Below, piece after piece: positions 52,415 to 60,702 of a stretch of 64,000 nt of DNA. This DNA is from CAVQBJ01 sp963724405 (GTDB taxonomy: Bacteria; Actinomycetota; Thermoleophilia; Solirubrobacterales; Solirubrobacteraceae). Under the pieces are notes generated by a model, which was not told the DNA's origin, searched no databases, and saw only the letters and a program-made list of their open reading frames with translations. A program made the translations under genes and the position numbers. Position 1 is the stretch's first letter, and each line of letters opens with the position of its first letter. Where the stretch lies: contig CAVRUQ010000003.1 of NCBI GenBank assembly GCA_963724405.1, positions 1,178,001-1,242,000 on the forward strand, read 5' to 3'.

Positions 52415-52978
52415 CTACGCGGCGCGCAGCGTCCGTGACTCCTCGCCGGATCCGTCGATCGGCACATCGCCGGCGAGGTTGATCAGGGCGGTGAGCGTCT
52501 CCAATGCGGAGTAGGAGATCGCCTCGAGGATCTGCTCGTCCGACCAGCCGGCCTCGCGCGCCTCCTCGTGCAGATGCATCGGCGGACTGCCCGGCCCCTG
52601 CACGAGCGCCTTGAGGTAGCGCAACAGCGCCGCCTCGCGCTCGTCGCCACTGCCGAAGTCACGCGCGAGTGCGACCTCATCGAGCCCGAGCCCGGCCGAG
52701 CGCGCGGTGCGGCTGTGCAGGGCGATGCCCTGGAGCGAGCCGTGGTGCTCGGCGACGGCAAGGGCGATCCGCTCGAGTGTGGCCACCGACAGGTGACCGT
52801 GTCGCAACTCGGTGCGGAAGCGGGCGTAGGCCCGCAACGCGGCGGGCGATCCGGCGAGCACGCCGAGGAAGTTCGGCAGCTGGCCGCCGGCGGCGAGGAC
52901 GCCGTTCAGGACGGGCACCGAGCCCTCGGGCGCGGTGAGATCGTCGTGGATCTGGAATCTGCTCATCTGTGTCTTCAT
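52415..52978 (-). CDS. AhpD/carboxymuconolactone-decarboxylase-like protein lacking the catalytic cysteines
   Basis: 187 aa. The fold matches AhpD-like proteins (NFLGVLAGSPAALRAYARFRTEL, LERIALAVAEHHGSLQGIALHSRTARSAGL, FGSGDEREAALLRYLKAL, EQILEAISYSALETLTALINLA). In the usual redox motif (Glu...Gly-Cys-x-x-Cys-x-x-x-His) both Cys are replaced: the segment reads HGSLQGIALH. A peroxidase-reductase role is therefore unlikely, though the His remains. A GAAGGA Shine-Dalgarno precedes the ATG. A 10-bp inverted repeat (53060-53093) overlaps its probable transcription start. Confidence 0.75.
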   Translation of the reverse strand: MKTQMSRFQIHDDLTAPEGSVPVLNGVLAAGGQLPNFLGVLAGSPAALRAYARFRTELRHGHLSVATLERIALAVAEHHGSLQGIALHSRTARSAGLGLDEVALARDFGSGDEREAALLRYLKALVQGPGSPPMHLHEEAREAGWSDEQILEAISYSALETLTALINLAGDVPIDGSGEESRTLRAA

Positions 52979-53059
52979 GCGAAGTCCTTCACGCGGCGGG
53001 TCGGGCGACGGTCGATGAGGGTCGACGCGCCTCCCTCACGGGGATATGGGTGTCTGGTG

Positions 53060-53093
53060 CTGGCACTCGTGTCTGGGGTTACCCGAGTCCCAG
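53060..53093 (-). promoter_or_regulatory. Inverted repeat overlapping the predicted start site of the AhpD-like gene
   Basis: CTGGCACTCG (53060-53069) and CGAGTCCCAG (53084-53093) are inverted repeats with one mismatch and a 14-nt spacer. A TATGCT -10 box (minus strand, 53092-53097) overlaps one arm. This is a plausible operator for a dimeric repressor; none is encoded next to it. Confidence 0.4.
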
Positions 53094-53264
53094 CATAAGG
53101 CGATACGCACGACGCGCCCCGTCGGATCTCCGCACCGGGCCGGCGTTGCTCCGGGATTGCCGATCGTCGGCCTCCCCGGGCATGCGACTCAAGTGCCCTA
53201 GGGGACGCCGAGCACGGCTCGATCCTTCCGCGGCGGGCACATGCCGCCCGGCGTTGCGGGCGGG

Positions 53265-53798
53265 CTAGAGCCCGTGGGCGCTGATCGCGGCGACGAGCAA
53301 CGTGAGCAGCGCGAGGGCGAATGCCCAGGCCGCAAGGCGGTCGGGGTTGGCGCCCATGCGCTCGGCCGGCCGGGGCCGCGGGCGCGCCGGCCGCTCGGTG
53401 CCGTACGGCCGCGTGCGACGCGGAGCCACGGCCTCGGCCGTCAGCTCGCCACGGTCGCGCTGACCGTCCGCGGGCCGCAGTCGCGGGGCGACCACCGTCG
53501 GTATCGCCTGGCCGCGGATCCGCACCGTGCGCCGCGTACCCTCCACGGCCGGGGGGCTCGACACGTGCTCGGAACGGCGCCGAGGCGCCGGCTCGAGATC
53601 CCGGTCCGAGCCGGCAGGCTCCGAGTGCCGCTCGGAGGGCGCCGCAATGGGCGCAAGCGGCCGGCGGCCTTCATCCACCTCGGCACCCGGGTGGGGCTCG
53701 GCGCTCGGGACGTCGGCCTCCAGCGTGCGCCGGCGCTCGATGCGCTCGCGCAGCTCCTCGACTTCTGTCCACCAGGCCGTGGCTTCGGCTTGTGACAT
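53265..53798 (-). CDS. Single-pass membrane protein of unknown function under a c-di-AMP riboswitch
   Basis: 177 aa. A short N-terminal coiled-coil (TEVEELRERIERRRTLE) is followed by ~120 residues rich in Arg, Pro and Glu, probably disordered, and a C-terminal membrane helix (LAAWAFALALLTLLVAAISAH). It is likely tail-anchored with a basic cytoplasmic region. No domain is recognised. The gene begins directly after a c-di-AMP riboswitch; an ATG-TAG start-stop pair lies just before its ATG. Genes under this riboswitch usually concern ion/osmolyte transport or cell-wall turnover, so a role in turgor or wall homeostasis is a reasonable guess. Confidence 0.65.
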   Translation of the reverse strand: MSQAEATAWWTEVEELRERIERRRTLEADVPSAEPHPGAEVDEGRRPLAPIAAPSERHSEPAGSDRDLEPAPRRRSEHVSSPPAVEGTRRTVRIRGQAIPTVVAPRLRPADGQRDRGELTAEAVAPRRTRPYGTERPARPRPRPAERMGANPDRLAAWAFALALLTLLVAAISAHGL

Positions 53799-53809
53799 AG
53801 GGCTACATG

Positions 53810-53955
53810 GCTCTTTCGGTCGGCTTACGGGGTTAGCTGACGGGCTCGCGCAGAAAGAGTCGCGCTACGCACACAGATTGCGGCGATTCGCCCCAACAAT
53901 TGGGTCCCCCGCTCTCACCCCCCAGGAACAAGGAGGAGATTCAGCGGTTGCGTCG
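53810..53955 (-). promoter_or_regulatory. ydaO-type cyclic di-AMP riboswitch
   Basis: On the minus strand the RNA shows, in order, the conserved blocks CGCUGAAUC, a variable hairpin, GGGGGACCC, a short loop, GGGGCGAAUC, a variable stem (~45 nt), and AGCCCGUCAGCUAACCCCGU. These are the diagnostic elements of the ydaO/yuaA class. A TAGGAT -10 box lies at 53958-53963, 3-8 nt before the aptamer. The 3' end is ~12-20 nt before the ATG of the membrane-protein gene at 53798. No intrinsic terminator is seen, so control may be at translation or by Rho. The class binds c-di-AMP and usually turns genes off. Confidence 0.9.
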
Positions 53956-53987
53956 AGATCCTACCAGCGCCCGCGGCGGACGGACGC

Positions 53988-54464
53988 TCAGCGGCCCGCG
54001 ACCGCGGCGACGTAGCTGGCGACCGCGCGCGCGTCGGCGCCGGTGTAGAGCAGCGCCGGCATGTCCCCGTTGCCGCGATAGCGCCCCATCTCGATGGCGT
54101 TGAGCACGAGCGGGTACGGCGGGCGCAGGATGTCGAGGTTCGGGCCGACGCGGCCGACCGCCTGGGAGGCGCGCAGCGTGTGGCAGACCTGGCAGGCCTG
54201 GCCGAAGAGGTAGCGGCCGTGCTGCTGCTGCGCGCTGAGCGTCACCCCGCCGGGGGCGGTCGCGGCCTTGTTCTTCGCGTTACTGGCCAGCACGAGCGCG
54301 GGCACGGCGATCCCGAAGGCGAACAGGACGATGATCACGAGCAGCGTGACCCGCTCGGCGGCACGGGACTCGCCCGGTGTCTGTTCACGCGAGCCGCCGC
54401 GCATCGCGATGAGCACGACGGCGACGCCGAGGACGACCCAGAAGATGACGAAGCCGAGGACCAT
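53988..54464 (-). CDS. Membrane-anchored mono-haem cytochrome c
   Basis: 158 aa. Two N-terminal helices (MVLGFVIFWVVLGVAVVLIAM; VTLLVIIVLFAFGIAVPALVLA) are followed by a small exterior cytochrome c domain with the haem motif CQVCH. The axial Met is probably in GNGDMPAL, and the C-terminal helix is ADARAVASYVAAVAG. It is likely an electron carrier to a terminal oxidase or of photosynthetic-type c6/cL family. ATG 54464 is preferred because upstream residues are not conserved-looking. A TATCGT box (54477-54482) lies 12 nt upstream. It is upstream of the riboswitch on the same strand. Confidence 0.85.
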   Translation of the reverse strand: MVLGFVIFWVVLGVAVVLIAMRGGSREQTPGESRAAERVTLLVIIVLFAFGIAVPALVLASNAKNKAATAPGGVTLSAQQQHGRYLFGQACQVCHTLRASQAVGRVGPNLDILRPPYPLVLNAIEMGRYRGNGDMPALLYTGADARAVASYVAAVAGR

Positions 54465-54610
54465 TGGGCGGACGGCACGATACCTGAGGCGCCCTCGGAC
54501 CGGCGGGGTCGGCGTCAGGTCCCCGTCGGGGTGGCGCGGAAGAGTTTTATGAGAGCCGGTCCACAAATGGCCCAGTCCGGGGCCGACGGGGTGCATACTG
54601 AGGCGAGCGC

Positions 54611-55804
54611 ATGAACGTTCTCCGCCGCCTTCCCCTGTCTCGTCTCGTGCTGATGTGCGTGGCGATCGTCGCGCTCGGCACGGGCGTCGCCGTGGCCAGC
54701 TCGATCGGCTCCGGCCCGACGCCGCCGCCGGCGTCGCTCGCCGACGCGATCCACCAGGCCCTCACCGCCGCGCCCGTCGGCGGCGTCAGCGCGAACATCA
54801 CATTCACCAACTCGCTGCTGCCGACCGGCGCCACGCCGAACGGCTCGCCGCTGCTCTCCGGCGGAACGGGCCGGCTGTGGGTGACGGCGGACGGCCGGGC
54901 GCGCATCGAGCTGCAGTCCGGCAGCGGGGACACCGAGATCTACTACGCCAACGGCACCCTGTCCTACTACGACCCGCGCAACGGCGGCACGCTGTATCAC
55001 GTCGTCCTGCCGAGCCATCCGGCGGCCTCGGGCGACTCGACGACGCCGGGCGATTCGACGACGCGCACGCCGCCGACGGTCGATGCGATCCAGCAGGCGA
55101 TCGGGCACCTGATGCAGCACGCTTCCGTGTCGGGCGCGATCCCAAGCGATGTGGCCGGCCAGCCGGCGTACGAGGTGCGCGTGAGCCCGAGCCGCGACGG
55201 CGGCCTCTTCGGCGGCGCTGCGCTCTGGTGGGACGCCAACCACGGCGCGCCGCTGCAGGTCGCGGTGTACGCGGTCAACGACGCCACGCCCGTGCTCCAG
55301 CTGAGCGCGACGACCATCACCTACGGCCCGGTCGACCCGTCCGTGTTCGCACCGCCGGTCGCGGCCAAGACGCAGACGATCGACCTGTCCTCGCACGCGG
55401 GCGACCGCGGCTCGGCCGCCCCGGGCGCGACCGGAGCCCCGGCCACGCTGACCTTCACGCCCTCCGAGCCCGCGACGCTCGACAACCAGTCGCTGACGAG
55501 CAAGCGCATCGTGCACAGGAACGGCCACGCGGCCGAGCTGCTCTTCTACGGCCACGGTCTCGGCGGGATCGCCGTTCTGGAGCGGGCGACCCAAGCCGGC
55601 GCGGCAGGCGGCGGGCCGGCCGGCGCCGCGCCGGGTGATCAGTCCGGGCCGAGCCTGCCGACCGTGACGATCAACGGGATCAGCGCGACGGAGATCCCGA
55701 CCGCCCTCGGCACGCTCGTTCAGTTCACCCGGGGCGGCGTGTCCTACACGGTGGTGGGCTCCGTGCCGACGGCCGACGCCGTGCGGGCGGCCGAGGGACT
55801 CTGA
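54611..55804 (+). CDS. Exported LolA/RseB-like lipoprotein-carrier-fold protein
   Basis: 397 aa. A signal helix (LSRLVLMCVAIVALGTGVAVAS) is followed by a LolA-like half-barrel (GTGRLWVTADGRARIELQS, TEIYYANGTLSYYDPRNG, PAYEVRVSPSRDGGLFGGAALWWDANHGAPLQVAVYAV) and a C-terminal region resembling RseB/MucB (GHAAELLFYGHGLGGIAVLERA, LPTVTINGISATEIPTALGTLVQFTRGGVSYTVVG). It precedes an ABC ATPase by 24 bp and the permease, so it probably binds a lipid or peptide for that transporter, or senses it. Confidence 0.75.
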   Translation: MNVLRRLPLSRLVLMCVAIVALGTGVAVASSIGSGPTPPPASLADAIHQALTAAPVGGVSANITFTNSLLPTGATPNGSPLLSGGTGRLWVTADGRARIELQSGSGDTEIYYANGTLSYYDPRNGGTLYHVVLPSHPAASGDSTTPGDSTTRTPPTVDAIQQAIGHLMQHASVSGAIPSDVAGQPAYEVRVSPSRDGGLFGGAALWWDANHGAPLQVAVYAVNDATPVLQLSATTITYGPVDPSVFAPPVAAKTQTIDLSSHAGDRGSAAPGATGAPATLTFTPSEPATLDNQSLTSKRIVHRNGHAAELLFYGHGLGGIAVLERATQAGAAGGGPAGAAPGDQSGPSLPTVTINGISATEIPTALGTLVQFTRGGVSYTVVGSVPTADAVRAAEGL

Positions 55805-55827
55805 GCCAACCGGCGCCCGCACCCGCC

Positions 55828-56865
55828 GTGAGCGACGCACCGAGCGCAGCGACCGATCCGCCGGACGACGACGAGCGGCTACCGGTCCGGGCGCGCGGGC
55901 TCGTCAAGCGCTACGGCGAGATCGTCGCCGTCGACCACGTCGATCTCAACGTGCGCGCCGGCGACGTGTACGGCTACCTCGGCCCCAACGGCGCCGGGAA
56001 GACGACCTCGCTGCGCATGGCGCTCGGGCTCATCAGGCCGACGGAGGGAACCGTCACGCTGTTCGGACGCGATCCGCAGCGCGACGGCGCGCGGGCGCTC
56101 GACGGCGTCGCCGGCTTCGTCGAGGCGCCGCGCTTCTACCCGTACCTGAGCGGGATGACCAATCTGCGCCTGCTCGCCTCGCTGGACGGCGACGGAGCCG
56201 CGGCCCGCATCGACGCGGCGCTGGCGACCGTCGACCTCACGCCCCGAGCCCGGCACAAGGTCGGCGGCTACTCGCACGGGATGCGCCAGCGGCTCGGGAT
56301 CGCCGCCGCCCTGCTGCGAGCGCCGCGACTGCTGATCCTCGACGAGCCGGCGACGGGCCTGGACCCGGCCGGCATGCGCGACATGCGCCTGCTCATCCGC
56401 CGGCTCGCCGGGGAGGGCATCACGGTGCTGCTGTCCAGCCACCAGCTCGCCGAGGTCGAGGAGCTCTGCGATCGCGTCGCGATCATCCGGCGCGGTCGCG
56501 TCGTCTACGAGGGCGCACTCACCGACCTGAAGCGCACGGCGGCGAGCGGCTATCACCTGCGCACGAGCGACGACGCGGTGGCGTTGCGCGTGTGTCGCGA
56601 GCAGGGCCGCCTGCGCGACGTTCGCGACGGCGGCGACGGCCTGCACTTCAGCGCGGCGGAGCCGGACGTCGAGCGCCTCTCGATCGCCCTCGTGGAGGCC
56701 GGGGTGGGGATCCGTGCGCTCGCGCCGCACACGGCGTCGCTCGAGGATCTGTTCTTCCGCCTGACCGAGGGCGAGGACGCGGCACCGCCGGCGGGCGTCG
56801 CCGAGCCCCTCGACGACGGCCGCACCCCCGCTCCGGCAGGCGTGGCCGGGGGTGAGGCCCCGTGA
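55828..56865 (+). CDS. ABC transporter ATP-binding protein
   Basis: 345 aa. Walker A GPNGAGKTT, signature YSHGMRQRLG, Walker B LLILDEPATGLD and H-loop SSHQL are intact. The first ~22 residues and the last ~70 (including an Asp/Pro-rich tail) lie outside the ATPase core. It resembles BcrA/CcmA-type exporters (drug, lantibiotic or Na+ export). The GTG at 55828 follows the LolA-like gene; its TGA overlaps the permease start (GTGA). Confidence 0.93.
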   Translation: MSDAPSAATDPPDDDERLPVRARGLVKRYGEIVAVDHVDLNVRAGDVYGYLGPNGAGKTTSLRMALGLIRPTEGTVTLFGRDPQRDGARALDGVAGFVEAPRFYPYLSGMTNLRLLASLDGDGAAARIDAALATVDLTPRARHKVGGYSHGMRQRLGIAAALLRAPRLLILDEPATGLDPAGMRDMRLLIRRLAGEGITVLLSSHQLAEVEELCDRVAIIRRGRVVYEGALTDLKRTAASGYHLRTSDDAVALRVCREQGRLRDVRDGGDGLHFSAAEPDVERLSIALVEAGVGIRALAPHTASLEDLFFRLTEGEDAAPPAGVAEPLDDGRTPAPAGVAGGEAP

Positions 56866-57734
56866 GCGCGACCGGCGCCGCGCCGCCGCTGACCACCGGT
56901 CGGGTGCGGACCGGCAGGCGGCCGGGCACGCTCACGGTGCTGCGCTGGGAGCTGCGCAAGCTGCGCGCCCAGAGGCGGACGTTCCTCGGCCTCGGCGCCG
57001 CGGTCGTGTTCCCGCTCCTGTTCGTCGTGCTCGCCGCGAGCCGGCACGGGCACGGTAACGACACGCCGTTCGCCACCCAGGTGCGCGAGACGGGACTCGT
57101 GACCCCGCTGCTCATGCTCCTGTTCGGCTCCGGGTTCCTGTTCCCGCTGATCGCCGCGCTCGTCTCGGGGGACATCATCGCCAACGAGGACCAGAACGGC
57201 ACCCTGAAGACGATCCTCACGCGCTCGGTCGATCGCGGTCAGGTCTTCGCCGGGAAGATGCTTGCGGCGGCGGTGTACACGATCGCGGGACTGTTCACGG
57301 CGATGCTCACCGCGCTCATCGCGGCCACGATCGCCTGGGGGCTGCACCCGATCGTGACGCTGTCGGGCACGCTCGTCTCCTCGGGCGAGGGCCTGAAGCT
57401 CGTCCTGTTCGCCTACCTCGTGTACCTCATCCCGATGCTGACGGTCGCCTCGATCGCGCTGCTGCTCTCGGCCACGACGCGCAACAGCGCCGCCTCGGTG
57501 GTCGGCGCGCTCGTGTTCACGCTGCTGGAGGAGCTCACGCAGATCATTCCGGGGCTCGGCGGGCTGCAGCCATACCTGCTCCCCAACCAGTTCCAGGCCT
57601 GGCAGGGGTTCCTGCGCGTGCCGACGGACTGGGCGCCGATCGGCCACTCCGCGTGGGTGTGCGCGCTGTACGCCGTGCCCGCCTGCGTCATCGCCTACCT
57701 CGTGTTCCTGCGTCGCGACGTCACCGGCGGCTGA
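56862..57734 (+). CDS. ABC-2 type transporter permease
   Basis: 290 aa with a cytoplasmic N-terminus and six helices (for example TFLGLGAAVVFPLLFVVLAA; LLMLLFGSGFLFPLIAALVSG; KLVLFAYLVYLIPMLTVAS; AWVCALYAVPACVIAYLVFL), the ABC-2 layout. The loop ANEDQNGTLKTILTRSVDRGQVFAGKM is typical of BcrB/NatB-like permeases. It pairs with the upstream ATPase. The start overlaps the ATPase stop, so they are translationally coupled. The substrate is unknown. Confidence 0.88.
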   Translation: MSATGAAPPLTTGRVRTGRRPGTLTVLRWELRKLRAQRRTFLGLGAAVVFPLLFVVLAASRHGHGNDTPFATQVRETGLVTPLLMLLFGSGFLFPLIAALVSGDIIANEDQNGTLKTILTRSVDRGQVFAGKMLAAAVYTIAGLFTAMLTALIAATIAWGLHPIVTLSGTLVSSGEGLKLVLFAYLVYLIPMLTVASIALLLSATTRNSAASVVGALVFTLLEELTQIIPGLGGLQPYLLPNQFQAWQGFLRVPTDWAPIGHSAWVCALYAVPACVIAYLVFLRRDVTGG

Positions 57735-57836
57735 GCGCGGCTGCGGCGGACTACGGACTCGCCTGCGCAGGCCAGGCGGATGAGCGCGCGCCGGCCGCCG
57801 GGCAGGATTGCCTCCCATCGGCGAGGAACGGGGCCC

Positions 57837-59201
57837 ATGAGCGCGATGTTCGACGAACCTGGCTTCCACGACCGGCGCGAAGCCGGCCGCCGGCTCGGCG
57901 CGCGCCTGGCCGCCCGCGGGTATGAGGACCCCGTCGTGATCGCGCTGCCGCGCGGCGGCGTGCCGGTCGCCTTCGAGGTCGCGCGGGCGCTCGACGCGCC
58001 GCTCGACGTGCTCGCGGTGCGCAAGATCGGCGCGCCGGGCAACCCGGAGCTCGGCATGGGCGCCGTGGCCGAGGGCGGCGTGTGCGTGTTCAACGAGTTC
58101 GCGCTCCGCTCGCTGCAGCTCAGCCCCGAGGAGCTCGCGCACGCGACCGAGCGCGCCGAACGCGAGCTCGAGGAGCGAGCCGCGCACTATCACGGCGAGC
58201 GGCCGCCCGTGCCCGTCGCCGGCAAGACGGTGATCCTCGTCGATGACGGCCTCGCAACCGGCGGCACCGCCCGAGCGGCGCTGCGTGCGCTGCGGACCCG
58301 CGGTCCGGCGCGACTCGTGCTGGCCATCCCGGTCGGAGCGCGGGAGTCGATCGAGGAGCTCCAAGCCGAGTGCGACGAGGTCGTCTGCCCGCTCGTCCCG
58401 CCGGCAATGTGGGCGATCGGCTATTGGTACGAGCACTTCGGGCAGACCCCGAGCGCCGAGGTGGACGCGCTGCTCGCGGCGGCGGCAGCGGCCGACCCGC
58501 CCGGCGACCTCGCCGCGCCGGGCGGCGCGACGATCGACGACCCGCCCGCGCGGCGCGAGGTGCGGATCCCCGTGCCGGGCGGGGAGCAGATCACGGGCGA
58601 CCTCGCGGTCCCCGACGGCGCCACCGGGATCGTCGTGTTCGCGCACGGGAGCGGCTCGAGCCGGCACAGCCCGCGCAATCGCGACGTGGCGACGACCCTG
58701 AATGACGCCTCACTCGCGACGCTGCTCATCGACCTGCTCACGCCGATGGAGGAGCGCCAGCGGGCGAACGTGTTCGACATCGAGCTGCTCGCCGCGCGCC
58801 TCGAGGCGGCGACACGGTGGCTGGAGGCGCAGGATGGCCTGTCGGGTCTCGCGGTCGGCTACTTCGGCGCGAGCACCGGCGCCGGCGCTGCGCTGTGGGC
58901 CGCCGCCGACCTCGGCCAGCGCGTCGCGGCGGTCGTCTCGCGCGGCGGCCGCCCCGACCTGGCCGCGCCCCGCCTGGGCGAGGTGCACTCCCCCACGCTG
59001 CTGATCGTCGGCGGCCACGACCGCATCGTGATCGGGCTGAACCGGGAGGCGCTCGAGCAGCTGCGCTGCGAGGCGGAGCTGGAGATCGTGCCCGGCGCCA
59101 CCCACCTGTTCGAGGAACCCGGGACGCTCGAGCGGGTCGCCGAGCTCGCCGTCGGCTGGTTCGCCGGGCACCTCGTCGCGCCGGCCCGCGATGCGGTCTG
59201 A
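57837..59201 (+). CDS. Phosphoribosyltransferase fused to a dienelactone-hydrolase-like alpha/beta-hydrolase
   Basis: 454 aa. Residues ~1-215 are a type I phosphoribosyltransferase with the PRPP loop VILVDDGLATGGTARAAL and VIALPRGGVPVAFEVARAL. Residues ~235-454 are an alpha/beta-hydrolase with GxSxG as FGASTGAGAA, Asp in IVGGHDRIV and His in PGATHLFEEPG. The same two-domain fusion occurs in actinobacteria and Deinococcus-type genomes. Its substrate is unknown. The ATG at 57837 has GAGGAAC upstream and starts MSAMFDEPGF. The gene ends 39 bp before the shared terminator with rnpB. Confidence 0.88.
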   Translation: MSAMFDEPGFHDRREAGRRLGARLAARGYEDPVVIALPRGGVPVAFEVARALDAPLDVLAVRKIGAPGNPELGMGAVAEGGVCVFNEFALRSLQLSPEELAHATERAERELEERAAHYHGERPPVPVAGKTVILVDDGLATGGTARAALRALRTRGPARLVLAIPVGARESIEELQAECDEVVCPLVPPAMWAIGYWYEHFGQTPSAEVDALLAAAAAADPPGDLAAPGGATIDDPPARREVRIPVPGGEQITGDLAVPDGATGIVVFAHGSGSSRHSPRNRDVATTLNDASLATLLIDLLTPMEERQRANVFDIELLAARLEAATRWLEAQDGLSGLAVGYFGASTGAGAALWAAADLGQRVAAVVSRGGRPDLAAPRLGEVHSPTLLIVGGHDRIVIGLNREALEQLRCEAELEIVPGATHLFEEPGTLERVAELAVGWFAGHLVAPARDAV

Positions 59202-59240
59202 CCGACGCCACGCGCGCGCCTCGACGGCCACAGCTCATAG

Positions 59241-59266
59241 AAAAGCCCCGCGTCAGCGGGGCTTTT
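59241..59266. terminator. Bidirectional intrinsic terminator
   Basis: AAAAGCCCCGC-GTCA-GCGGGGCTTTT is a perfect hairpin flanked by A and T runs, so it works for both strands. It ends the fusion gene (plus) and rnpB (minus). Confidence 0.9.
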
Positions 59267-59269
59267 CCG

Positions 59270-59612
59270 TAGCAGGCCGGTAAGCCGGATTCTGTCGTTG
59301 AGCAGCCATCTATCTGAGCGGCCTACCTGGACCTCGGCGGGCAACCTGCAAACGGTCCTGTTTGGCCTTGCATCGGGTGGGGTTTACCCAGCCGCCGCGT
59401 CACCGCGACGCTGGTGCGCTCTTACCGCACCATTTCACCCTTGCCCATCTCGCCGCTCACGTGGGGCGGCGCGACGGGCGGTTTCGTTTCTGTGGCACTT
59501 TCCCGCGGGTTTCCCCGGGTCGGTCCCCCGACCACCTCGCCCTGTGATGTCCGGACTTTCCTCGAAGCGCCCCGCCGAAGCGAGACCCTCCGCGGCTGCC
59601 TGGCCTGCTCTG
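59270..59612 (-). ncRNA. rnpB: RNase P RNA (bacterial type A)
   Basis: On the minus strand the RNA contains the universal core GAGGAAAGTCCGGACATCAC, then AGGGTGAAATGGTGCGGTAAG and GGTAAACCCCACCCG, and ends with ACAGAATCCGGCTTACCGGC. The 5' AGCAGGCC pairs with the 3' GGCCTGCT to form P1, which fixes both ends to within a few bases. It is the catalytic subunit that matures tRNA 5' ends. A promoter and a terminator flank it. Confidence 0.96.
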
Positions 59613-59614
59613 TC

Positions 59615-59643
59615 ACCGTACCGCGCGATCTGCCGCGTGTGAA
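59615..59643 (-). promoter_or_regulatory. rnpB promoter, TTCACA-N17-TACGGT
   Basis: On the minus strand, a -35 TTCACA (59638-59643) and a -10 TACGGT (59615-59620) are exactly 17 bp apart. The predicted start (~59608-59612) coincides with the 5' end of P1. Confidence 0.75.
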
Positions 59644-59717
59644 GAGCGCGCAGCAGGTCCGCGCCGCTCGATCTCGGTCGCTGCGCTGACCGAGCCGGCG
59701 GGCGTCACACTGAAGCG

Positions 59718-60689
59718 GTGCTTGCGACCAGCGACCTGCATCGCCTGGACCAGGCGCTCGACAGCGGGGCGCACCTCTACCACCGGCTGCTCGCGTATCG
59801 GGCCTACATCCCGCTTGGGGTGCTGCTGCTCAGCCTGGCGGCGGCGGCATGCTACGGCGCGAGCTCGGTGCTACAGCAGCGCGAGGCGCATCGGGCGCCG
59901 TCGCGGATGGCGATGAGCCTCGGCCTCGTCGGTCACCTCCTGCGGCGACCGTTGTGGCTTCTCGGCAACCTCCTCGGTTTTGCCGGCTTCGCGCTTCAGT
60001 TCCTCGCGCTCCGTCACGGGTCGCTCGCGCTCGTGCAGCCGCTGCTGGTCACCGGACTGGTGTTCGCCCTCGCCGGCGCCGCCATACTCGATCATCGGCG
60101 ACCGTCCTGGCTCGAAATCATGTGGACCGTCATGACGATGGGAGGCCTGGCCCTGTTCATCGCCGTCTCGCAGCCGGGACCCGGCCTGGCCCGCGGCTCG
60201 AACCTCGGATGGGCCGTGCTCGGCCTCGTCACCGCGATCAGCGTCGGGGCGCTCATCCTCGCCGCCCGCAAGCGGCGGCAGTGGCGCGCCCTGACTCTCG
60301 GCGTCGCCGCGGGACTGCTCGGGGGCGTGCTCGCCGCGCTCATCGAGCGCACGGCGCATCTGCTCGACCACGGGATCGTGCACGCCGTGACGGCGTGGCA
60401 GCCGTACGCGCTCATCGTGGTCGGAATACTCGGCGTCGTCCTCACGCAGAGCGCCTACCAGGCGGGCGACATCCGCACCTCACTTCCGGCGCTCACGGTC
60501 ACCGAGCCGATCACGGCGATCCTCATCGGCCAACTGCTGCTCGGCGAGCAGATCTCGGTCGCCGGCCTTGCCGTGCCCGGCGAGGTGGTCGGGCTCAGCC
60601 TGATGGCGGTCGGGGTCTTCGGCCTGGGCCAGGCCGCGGCGACGACGCTCGATGGCGGTGTCACTCCGGTCGAGGCGGCCGCGGCCTAG
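59718..60689 (+). CDS. DMT-superfamily transporter (EamA-like)
   Basis: 323 aa with ~9-10 hydrophobic helices (PLGVLLLSLAAAACYGASSVLQQ; GSLALVQPLLVTGLVFALAGAA; LEIMWTVMTMGGLALFIAVS; YALIVVGILGVVLTQSAYQAG). The late LPALTVTEPITAILIGQLLLGEQI resembles the second EamA repeat. The N-terminal ~28 residues are polar. The substrate is unknown. The GTG at 59718 starts 28 bp downstream of the rnpB promoter region, divergent from rnpB. Confidence 0.8.
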   Translation: MLATSDLHRLDQALDSGAHLYHRLLAYRAYIPLGVLLLSLAAAACYGASSVLQQREAHRAPSRMAMSLGLVGHLLRRPLWLLGNLLGFAGFALQFLALRHGSLALVQPLLVTGLVFALAGAAILDHRRPSWLEIMWTVMTMGGLALFIAVSQPGPGLARGSNLGWAVLGLVTAISVGALILAARKRRQWRALTLGVAAGLLGGVLAALIERTAHLLDHGIVHAVTAWQPYALIVVGILGVVLTQSAYQAGDIRTSLPALTVTEPITAILIGQLLLGEQISVAGLAVPGEVVGLSLMAVGVFGLGQAAATTLDGGVTPVEAAAA

Positions 60690-60702
60690 CCTCGCGAGCG
60701 GA

